From the NCBI GenBank assembly GCA_029207755.1, contig JARCOQ010000005.1, positions 56,295,449 through 56,359,448 on the forward strand: a stretch of DNA of 64,000 nt, written 5' to 3'. Source of the DNA: Chamaea fasciata. Lineage: Eukaryota > Chordata > Aves > Passeriformes > Sylviidae. Both the position numbers and the translations under genes were made by a program. The notes beneath the pieces were generated by a model. That model was given only the letters and a program-made list of their open reading frames with translations. It was not told the origin of the DNA and did no database searches. Below, piece by piece: positions 13,699 through 22,290 of the stretch (position 1 is its first letter; the number at the start of each line of letters is the position of its first letter).

Positions 13699-13830
13699 CT
13701 CCTCCGGGATGGCCGGGTCCCCGCCGCCGCCCCCCGCGTAGCCGGCGCCGAGCGCGGGCGGCTCGGGCTCCATGTCCCCGTTGAAGAGCGAGGCCCCCTC
13801 GGCGCTGCCGCCGCTGCTCAGCGCCGCCAT
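13699..13830 (-). CDS. BRAF: BRAF serine/threonine kinase, coding exon 1 (partial gene)
   Basis: B-Raf is the cytosolic kinase that links RAS-GTP to MEK and ERK. This exon encodes only the N-terminal 44 residues, before the RAS-binding, cysteine-rich and kinase domains. Translation from ATG at 13830-13828 gives MAALSSGG, then [11 protein letters not shown], a Gly-rich stretch, and DPAIPEE at the end. The blocks [14 protein letters not shown] and DPAIPEE match vertebrate B-Raf exon 1. The exon ends in phase 0 at a GAG|GTGAGG donor (GT at 13698-13697), where the human exon also ends after DPAIPEE. Human exon 1 has 46 codons as I remember it, so this copy is two shorter, and the linker between LFNGDMEPE and DPAIPEE differs. 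The start is fixed by the conserved MAALS and lies in an AAGATGGCGGC context (13833-13823). The remaining exons lie outside the window. Confidence 0.95.
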
Positions 13831-13983
13831 CTTGGGCCGGAGCGGCGGGGCGAGGGCGGGGCCGGGGGCGGCCGCGTCCCCGCCGCCGGGGCGGCCCCAG
13901 CCGCGACCCGTAGTGCGAGGGGCGGGCGGCGAGCGCGGTCCCGGCCCGCTCCCAGCGCCGCCGCCGCGTCACGGCCGGCCTCG

Positions 13984-14056
13984 TGACGTCACACAGAACC
14001 GCCGCGGCCACGGCGCATGGGCCCGCCTGACGTCATCGGGAAGCACCATGACGTCA
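13984..14056. promoter_or_regulatory. BRAF: Cluster of three perfect CRE palindromes (TGACGTCA)
   Basis: Exact TGACGTCA sites occur at 13984-13991, 14028-14035 and 14049-14056, about 155-225 bp upstream of the BRAF ATG. A CRE half-site (GCGTCACG) lies at about 13966. TGACGTCA is the consensus for CREB/ATF dimers. The spacings are 44 and 21 bp, close to four and two helical turns. Binding is inferred, not shown. Confidence 0.8.
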
Positions 14057-14141
14057 CGGCGCGACCGCCCCGTCGCCCTGGGAACTCGGACGTGGGCTCT
14101 GGCCCCGCCCCCTCCCCGCGGCCCCGCCCGCCGCCGCCGCA

Positions 14142-14155
14142 GCGCCCCCTGGCGG
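14142..14155 (-). promoter_or_regulatory. CTCF-like core motif
   Basis: The plus strand reads GCGCCCCCTGGCGG, whose reverse complement CCGCCAGGGGGCGC closely matches the CTCF core consensus. It lies upstream of the BRAF CRE cluster in the CpG island. GC-rich promoters produce such matches by chance fairly often, so occupancy is uncertain. Confidence 0.5.
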
Positions 14156-14197
14156 CGCGGGAGCGCACTGGCGGCCCCGCCCCCGCCGGGCCGGCCC

Positions 14198-14238
14198 CGG
14201 GAGCGGGAACCGGGAACCGGGAATCGGGAACCGGGAGC
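14198..14238. repeat. Heptamer tandem repeat (CGGGAAC)n
   Basis: Consecutive 7-bp units CGGGAAC, CGGGAAC, CGGGAAT, CGGGAAC and CGGGAGC run from 14204 to 14238, preceded by a degenerate CGGGAG. The repeat is in the BRAF CpG island, about 370 bp upstream of the start codon. Confidence 0.85.
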
Positions 14239-14430
14239 GCCGGGGCAGGAGGGGCTGGCACACACCCGGCTGCGCCATCGGCTTGAATGGGGGGTCTGCG
14301 GGTCCTTCTCGGCCGCGGGGAAACCGCGGGCGGCGGCGGAATTCAAAGGAGGAGCGAGTGGGATGGCGGGCACCCCTCGGCAAAAACAGCGGCGCTGCGG
14401 CTTTGGGGCGAATCCTCGCAAACACGAGCG

Positions 14431-17400
14431 GTGCGGCAGCGACAGACATGCTTCCAGAACAGTGCTAACCTGCTGGCTGCACCTCTAGTGATAATGAAAT
14501 AATCGATCGCTAGGATCGAGAAAACATCCGCGTTTCTTCCACTGACAGCCCTTTAGGCCTTGGGTGCCCAAGCCGGTGCTGTGTTTACGCAGGATGCTCC
14601 AAGCTAGGGAAGGGTGGGATCTGGCTCAGCAGACATCGGGAGCCCCTCTAATCCTCGGGAACACCGCTGCTGTCCCCAGAGCTGCCCCCCGCCTTGTGCC
14701 ATCTTTCCCCAAAGTGGCCGTGCGTTCCCATCTGAAGCAAAACCTTGACCTGTGTCTAATCCCTGTATGCCACACCCATTGAAATGCTGCTTACACACAT
14801 AGAACGCCTGCTAAAATCAGGTGGTTTAAGCTGCTTTCTCGCTGACAAGGTCCTTATAATAACTTTTTAAATGGCAACGGTATTGGAGTGCATCACAGAG
14901 AAAAGCTGATGGACCAGAAGAGCAGCAGGACTTCAGAGAAAGGCTGTTCTAACACAGCCTGATACATATTTTTCGTAGCCAGCTAAAATACACTAGGCTG
15001 AAACCTGCAAGTGCAAGATCCTTATCTTTGTTTCACTTCGGTTGTGAACATGTAAACGCACAACCTCTTAACAACGCTGCTGAGAGAACTGCGGTTTGTA
15101 TTTCACCTTTCACGCTGTGGGCCATTGCTGTGGAAAAGCATTTCAGATGCAGTTCAGTACAGGCAGTGTTGCAACTGGTAAATAAATGCAACTTCAATTT
15201 AATATTTCAATGGATTCTAATTGATGATTTTTTTTTACTGGCTGTGCTTGCTAAGAGAGGAGCCTGGGGTTTCGTGTGACTGGAGCCCTGCAGCGCAGTC
15301 AACAGAAGGGCTACGTAAGTACATGAGAATCAAATGCACAGACTAAGCAGTTCGCCAAGTTTAGAAATTTCTCTCTAATAGCCACATTAATGAAGAGGGT
15401 AATTATCAGGAATTCCTGCTATGCGGCGGGAATATGTAACAGTAGTGCAAAAATGCGCACAAACTCTGGAAAATAACACCCATGCTGAGGACTGAACACC
15501 GGGACAAATCTCTCTAACCTCTGAAGGAAAAGGCAGCAGAGGTAATAGGAGATGGCTCTCCCAGGAAAAGCCAACAGAGTAATAGAGGTTAACTAACATA
15601 GCAAGTCCATTCATTTCCATGAAATTTATACCAAGGGATAATTTAGTCTCAATGTCCAGAACGTAGTCACAGCCTTCTTTTATTCCCCAAGCAATTTATG
15701 TCCAGGGCATAACCCTAGCAGTGGAATTAGTAGACTAATATCAATCTGTTAGCTTGTAATACCTTTCTCGTTGCTTTCAGTAGTGTTGGGTCTCTTTCTT
15801 CTTAGGTTCTGATTATTTCCAGAAGATTTTCATTCGTGTAGAATTCTGCTAGACTTTCTTATCACATTTGATGTTCCACTGAAGAGCTGCAGTTCTAATA
15901 CTGAGAAGTAATGTCCAATGCCTGGAAACAGAGCAGAGTCACCTCCTGAAATACATGAGATTTAAAAAACCACCTAAGGACTACTTTAAAAGACTGTTGT
16001 GTAGGAAGGAGACAGAAGGAGGCAAAAATCTACTATTCATACTATACTTTCCTTTTTATTGGGGGGGATCCACACCTAGTGATAAATGGAATTTTCTACT
16101 ACTTCACATGGTGGCTGCCTGGTCTGTCTACTTGATCCATCATGATGAAAGATAATAATTAATAACTGTAGCTATTTCTTGGTGGTATGGAATCCTATCT
16201 TCTGATAATTGATATCATCAACACTTTTTACAGAGACTAGCTTTCATGATCAACATAGGTCAAAATCAAATTACAACCTAGATGTGAAAGGCAGGTTTCT
16301 GCTATCAAATCTGTGGGCCACTGGCTGGTTGACTCCTGCAATGCAGCACAGCCAGTTTATCTGGTATTGCAGCAGGTAATGCAAACTTGTAAATGTAAAA
16401 CCTGCCATCTCCCACCAAACTCCTGGTTATGCACTGGGATTTGATCCTCCTCAGATTTTTTTGAATTAATTTGAATTTGGATGAGAAAACAAATTCAGCT
16501 GTTAAAAGACCAAGACTCTCCACCTAGGGTGCCCACCACCAGAACACTTGTCTGATCTAATCAACACCTGCATTTTCAGAGAACAGAGTCTTAAGGAGTC
16601 AGTAAGAAAATATATATGATTACCTGAGAGCAGCTGTCTCATTGTGAGCATTTGAACACTTCATCTCTTCTCAAAAAAAAACCCAACAAAACAAACAAAC
16701 AAACAAACAAACAAAACCCCAAATCAAACAAACAAACAAACCCAAAAAACCCACCAAAATTTTATGAGATTTTTATGAGATGCTCCAAAATGTGAATATC
16801 CAAAAGAGGTATTAGATGAAACTTAATCTTGGTCTCCTTTATTATATTCTTTCAACAGAAGACAGTATCTCCAAAAAACCCCAGCCTTCCACTTTCTTAA
16901 TCAAAACAATTACAAGGTTTGCATACTGGTGTGATAATTGATACGATTTTTTTAAAGTGGTGTGAAAATTTGATACACATTCAACTCAGGGTGTCTGAAG
17001 TGCCCTTAAAATTTATCCAAATTTCAAAAACTGCTTAGCCTTTTCACACACTGAAAAGACAGCATTTGTCCTGTAAATTGTAGCATTTGTGCTCGGCCCA
17101 TGCACATTTGAAAGTGCTGGTTTAAATTTTCAGTCATAACAGCAGAAATACAGTTCTGGATGACTTGTAAAAACACAGATTCTAATGACACCTGTTGTGT
17201 TCCCTGTTACCTTGGACAGAAAAGGTGAAGCAGAACAAAAATTTGGCTGTTGTCCAGAGTTCAGTCATTTTCTGATTACTAGTCAGAATAATACACACTT
17301 AAGAAAATTACTTTGCTCTCCAGGAAAAGAATGTAGGAGATATTTTAAAGGATATAATCCAAATAATTTTTTTCTTTTGCACCTCTTTAGCACCTATAGC

Positions 17401-19783
17401 AGTTTATTATCTCTTCCACTCTAAAATATACTATACATATTTTCATATTTCTAGGAATTGCTGTCTGATTGAGCCACTGTGAGTCAATATTAAAAACAAG
17501 ACTGCTCTTTAACTTTTTTTTTCCTTTGCTTTAAACTATTCCAGTACAGAGCATATGTATTGTTTCCTTTGGAACTTCCTGAGAACTAGTTCAGGACATT
17601 TACCATTCTGTGACACTGCTAAACCTGAAACATTCATACATTCAGTGCGAAATTAGATAATATTCAGAAGGTGATTTGAACTTTGCTGCTGAGCACTCTT
17701 ATCTGTGATTTTTTCAGCTGATGGAGATTTCATAGCTCTTTGCCTCTGAGTTAAATACATGAGCAGAAGTGATGAGGATGGGTGGAGACTGCCAGTAAAA
17801 CAGGAGTAGGGAAAACAAGAAAAAAATGTGAATCCACCAGATTCTTAACTCAGTTTTCATCCTACCATTAAAAGCAACATTGACTTAACAAGCTTTTTTT
17901 TTTATATATACAAATAATAACCTCTTCTACACTTTCTTGTAGTAATCTTTGGAATATTTACATAGCTTCCATTTAATTCAAGTGTAATTTATTTCAGTCA
18001 TTATTTATAAAACTGTTGCTCTTCTCTCCCTAAACCCCAGCCCAAACCTTCAGAAAGTAAAAAGCAAAACGTTTTCCTTTAGAGACATGTGGGAGGCAGG
18101 AAAGATGACGGGACTAGGACATGGGAGTGACTTTTCCTATAAGCTCCTTCCATACCCTGCACACTGTTTGATGCCACCAGGACCCAGTGCTGACCTGTTT
18201 CCTTCTGCATGTGAGTGGTGACTTTGGGGTCCATGATGTGAGTGCTGCCCCGCAGTGCTCTGCTGCTCTCCCTGCTGCTTCCTGCCTTCACTTGTGTCGG
18301 GGGTGGGGGGGGGGAAGCTGAAAAAAACCCCAAATTTATTCAAAAGCAGTGTAAATAATGACCTGTGTGGCACTTGAGGGACCCTCAAGTGACAACATGA
18401 AACTGCTACTAAGGGAACAGAAGTGACAGCCAGCGGAAAAGGAAGGGGAGGGATGGGGTAAAAGATCAGATGGAGGGAGAATGTAGTTAAAGTAGACACT
18501 GGAAGAGAAAATGCAGCTCTCCTAGGAAACGAGAAGCAGATGAAAACGGGGAAACAAAGGAGCAAGGAACACTGGTTTTCCCGCTTGATGTACTTAACTA
18601 AAACTGGGACCACATCTCATGTTTGCGAAGATTATTCCAGGTTCTCCTGTTCTCAAAGCATCCCTGGTCACTGCTGTAACACATGCAGCTTGTTCTGATA
18701 GCTGATTTTTGAGTCCTTTGTGTTGGACAGTGATAAACTGATCAGCTTTAAGGACTAAACAGTTTTATATGCCTCACATTATTATTCCAGTGTGAATAAT
18801 CACATTTTACAACTCAAAATCATCCCATTTAGGCACAAAAGCCCCCACAAATGTGATTGAATGTGTTCCAAGAAAGGGCAGGAAAGGATACCACCTCAAT
18901 CAAATCTTTTTACTGTTCAGAAAATGACTGTTCAAGTATGTTCCAGTCTTAGGATTTTCCTTCATAATATCCAGGGTAGCTGAGCTTCTCCTAGCCTGAA
19001 CACCTGCTGTTACTTGATTCTCTAGCACTTTACAGACAGGTTGGTGACTATCTAGACCTCTGATCTATTAAAAGTTTAGATACTAACTTGCACCTTTCAG
19101 TTTCTAGCCTTTTCTCTGAGCAGGGTTGGTATAGGCCTGAAGAAAGGATATTTTAAGGGTTTAAAAAATCTAAATCAATAACAGGAATCAAATACAGAAA
19201 CTGCAGCTTTGGTGTGGGAGACAGAGAACATGGTGACATACCATGTTTCTCAGGGCAATATTCCACATTGCTGGAGTTTTAAGAGTTATTGTTCTTCGGG
19301 GATAGGTCAGATAGGATGGATAACCTCTCTAAATGAATGCTTATATTGTAATACACATCTGCATGTCTTATGTGGTAAAACATCAGTGTCTTTTGCTGAC
19401 AGAGTCAGTATCACCATTCATAATCCATCCTTGTCTTTTAATCCTCGTTACCACCAAGACAACAGAAGCCTCACAGACATTTAGTCTCTCCTATAAAAGA
19501 AAGCTGCTCGCCAAGCAAGTAGGAATTAGGACAGTCTAAACATGTTGCTCTATCCTCATTCCTGTGAGTATGCTCTTGGCCAAAAGCAAAATTTCTGGTG
19601 CAGTGGCCAGTGGCCTCTCATTGTTTTTGATGCTGTGGATTGCTCGAAGCTTGCAGTTATGCTGAAGCCTCTTGGATGTGGTTGTTCCTTTTTGATATAA
19701 CAAGGCCTCTTTCTCTGGAAGACACATTTGTTTTGGTAAATGAACACAAATTCTGTTTTCCCCTCTGGGTTGTTCTACATGAC
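14431..19783. other. Intergenic DNA upstream of BRAF
   Basis: I recognise no gene or RNA here. Open frames are short and unlike known families. The (AAAC)n tract at 16673-16760 and a G-rich run at about 18299-18316 are the only notable elements. Confidence 0.6.
16673..16760. repeat. (AAAC)n simple repeat
   Basis: Reiterated AAAC units with interspersed CCCAAA, essentially all A and C. It is similar in composition to the tract at 9589-9676. Confidence 0.9.
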
Positions 19784-20382
19784 TGTGCTGGATTTGGCAA
19801 GGGGAGGATTAATTTTCTTCAGAGTGGCTGGTATGGGGCTGTGTTTTGGATTTGTGCTGAACACAGGGTTGATAATAGAGATGTTTTTGTTATTGCTGAG
19901 CAGGGCTTACACAGGCCCAAGGCCTTTTCTGCTTTTTGTGAGGCTAGTGAGGAAGCTGGGGGTGACTGGGAGGAGACACAGCCAGGACAGGGGACCCCAA
20001 CTGAACAAAGAGATGTTCCAGACCATGTGACATCATGTTCAGTATATAAAGATGGGGGAAAGAAGGAAGGGGAGAAAGGAGTAGGGGAAAGGATCACATT
20101 TGGAGTGATGGCGTTTCTCTTTCCAAGTCACTGTTTCATGTGATGGGGTCCTGCTTCCCCAGAGATGGCTGAACACCCCCCTGCCCATGGGAAGCAGTGA
20201 ATTAATTCCTTGTTTTTCTTTTCTTGTGTGTGCAGCTTTTTGCTTTCTCTATTAAACTGTCTTTATCCCAGCCCACGAGTTTTCCCCTTTTATCCTTCCA
20301 GTTCTCTCCCTGATCCTGCTGCTGGGGGTGAGAGTGTGTGGCTGTGTGGGGCTTGGCTGCCAGCTAGGGTGAAACCACGACA
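19784..20382 (+). mobile_element. Solo LTR of an avian endogenous retrovirus, about 599 bp
   Basis: The element begins TGTGCTGG and ends CACGACA, with TG...CA termini. It is flanked by the 4-bp direct repeat TGAC (19780-19783 and 20383-20386). A TATATAAA box lies at 20043-20050 and an ATTAAA polyadenylation signal at 20251-20256, in the order expected for a plus-oriented U3-R-U5. Its text resembles an LTR common in passerine genomes, but I cannot assign a library name. No gag, pol or env remnants flank it, so it is a solo LTR left by recombination between two LTRs. The 4-bp duplication would suit a class I (gammaretrovirus-like) element. Confidence 0.85.
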
Positions 20383-21422
20383 TGACTCCAGCTTAGATCT
20401 TCATTTCATCTGATGTTTAAGTGGTTTGCATGCCTAGTCAATAGACCTTACTATCTGTCCTCAGAGGGCAATAATATTTGTTAATTAACCTGAAGATGCT
20501 ATCAACCAACTTGAGTTTGAAAATACAGAGACAGATCACGCTGTTGGCTTTATTGGTGTCAGGCAACAGAGCAGGGTTTTGGCAAACATCACAGCATATA
20601 AGCAGAACTAAGTGCACAAGAAGAAAAATAAAGAGGCTACAGTGTTACTTGCTAGTTGCCAGTAACAACTCTGACATTCTGTATAGCCTAATTTTCACTC
20701 TTCTGTTTATGCGGTTAATTCAGAAAACATTTGTGAGGTTTAGAGCTCATAAACACTCCTTACCTGCACATCAGTTGCAGCAAACAGGCCCAGGGCAGAC
20801 AATACCCGAGCAATACCACATGTTGCCTCACGTGCAGCCTGGGCATCAACTGCCTTGCACCCACTCACACCAGAAATGTCTCTGTCTGGTGGCATCTGCA
20901 CTGCCTCATTCCCAGGCTCCTCTCTGATGTAAATGTGCCGGTTTGGACAAGCACGCCGAGACCATTTTAGCTTGGAGCCTTCACTTAAATGCTCCTATGC
21001 CTACAAACTAAACAAAATACTAAGTAACATCAGCGGAAATATCAGCCATATCTCATTTACTTAAATATAAAACCAGCATAAACTCTGACATCTTAGAAAT
21101 AATTAAAAAAATTACAACCAACTGCCCTGTTAACCAGCCAGTTCAATACTGAATGCAATACCCTCACTGCTTGTTGCTCCTCGAGAAATGCTCTGACCAG
21201 CAGCTCGAGGCTGCCCGTTGCACACAGGCTCCTTTGCCTGTGAGTATTGAAATTAGAAATGTCTCACCTTGTCCATAGCTGCTGCTGGTTGTAAATAAGT
21301 CACCATCACCCAGGTGCCAGCACAGTCTCTCACAGATGAGGCTCTCCTGGAGCCACTGAAGCCCTCTTCTCTGCAGAAACCAATGCACAGCACCCAGAGA
21401 GCCTTACATTACTCTGATCAAC
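20383..21422. other. Intergenic spacer between two LTRs
   Basis: No repeat or gene was recognised. A 149-codon open frame at 20478-20927 has no family features and is probably chance. Confidence 0.5.
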
Positions 21423-21480
21423 ACAGAATCACAAAATGTTGAGCTGGAAGGAACCCGCAGGGATCACTGAGTCCAACTGG
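21423..21480 (-). repeat. CR1 LINE 3' end, antisense
   Basis: The plus strand carries 'cagaatcacaaaatgttgagctgg', 'aacccgcagggatcactgagtcc' and 'aactgg', the reverse complement of a CR1 tail. A solo LTR begins 30 bp further on. Confidence 0.85.
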
Positions 21481-21510
21481 AGAGTATCACTGGGGAAGAG
21501 CCTTTGGCAT

Positions 21511-22285
21511 TGTCTTGGTTTGGAAAGACAGGTGTCTGCTAGGGAAAGCTGGAGCTTCCCTTGGAATGGAGAATGTAAACCCCTCCCTCCAAATTATTAT
21601 AATTTCGTAATTAAGAGGGCTTTCGGGCAAAGATATGGGAATAGGAATAATTGTTCTTTTACTAGGAATATTAAAAATACAGATGTAGTAGTACAGAAAA
21701 AAAAACCCACAAGCAAACAAGAAAAAAGAAATCCTAGAAACCCTGACAGAGTCAGAATACAACCTGACACCCTGTTGGTCAGGATGTTGGACGCATTCCA
21801 AATAAGTCCTCCTGGAGTGACAGGTGTGTTTCTGATGGAGCAGAGATGATCCTGTAGAAGGGTGTAGTCTCCTTCTGAAGGTCCAGTGGTGATGAGTCCA
21901 GTCTTCCTCTGGGAAATTCAGTGGAAAACAGGCTGTCCTGGTGTTTCTGACTCCCAGTTTTTCTCTAGGTAGGAGCTGGTTGGCTCCTGCCACTGGGTGG
22001 AGCATCTCTCAATGGAATGATGTAATTGTATCAGTCATGTGGTGAGCCTTAATGGCCCATTAACAGAAGATAACCCCCAAGGGAGGATGGGCTGTGGGAA
22101 GAGAAGAGGAACATCGCTCCACCTGGTTTTAAAACCTGGTCCATTAACAGAAGACACACACCCCCTCCCCCCTGAAGTTATGAGGAATGGGTTATACAAG
22201 AGATAATGAAAAACACCTGCCCAAGCAGTTTCAACAGATGGAAAACAGAACACACACTTTTGGTTACATATCGCAACCCAAGACA
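21511..22285. mobile_element. Solo LTR of an avian endogenous retrovirus, 775 bp
   Basis: The ends are short inverted repeats, TGTCTTGGTTTG at the left and CAACCCAAGACA at the right (one mismatch). The element is bounded by a perfect 5-bp direct repeat GGCAT (21506-21510 and 22286-22290). A 5-bp target-site duplication suits ERVL-like or some class II elements. There is an internal near-duplicate around 'ccattaacagaaga' (about 22058 and 22141). No internal retroviral coding sequence remains. Orientation is left open because no clear TATA box or polyadenylation signal was found on either strand. Its opening text resembles an LTR frequent in songbirds. Confidence 0.85.
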
Positions 22286-22290
22286 GGCAT

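Larger units (their letters stand above)
13540..14430 (-). promoter_or_regulatory. BRAF: BRAF CpG island and promoter region
   Basis: The stretch is very GC- and CpG-rich against AT-rich flanks. It spans BRAF exon 1 and several hundred bases upstream of the start codon. It holds GC boxes (for example around 14103-14112 and 14173-14184), three CRE palindromes, a CTCF-like motif and a heptamer repeat. There is no TATA box near the expected start site, consistent with a broad housekeeping promoter. Long open frames on both strands here are by-products of GC richness. The exact transcription start cannot be read from sequence. Confidence 0.85.

Noticed and set aside
13414..14488. Several long open frames on both strands in the BRAF CpG island (up to 238 codons)
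   Set aside because: They are Ala/Pro/Arg/Gly-rich, overlap one another in many frames, and follow from scarce stop codons in GC-rich DNA. Only the BRAF exon 1 frame is conserved.
18137..18613. 158-codon minus-strand frame
   Set aside because: It is Phe/Pro/Ser-rich and reflects a purine-rich plus strand. No domain was recognised.
19640..20143. 167-codon frame over the first LTR
   Set aside because: It begins in flanking DNA and runs through LTR sequence. It is not a retroviral gene.
21436..22005. Frames of 137 and 172 codons on opposite strands over the second LTR
   Set aside because: They are chance frames inside an LTR with no gag, pol or env similarity.
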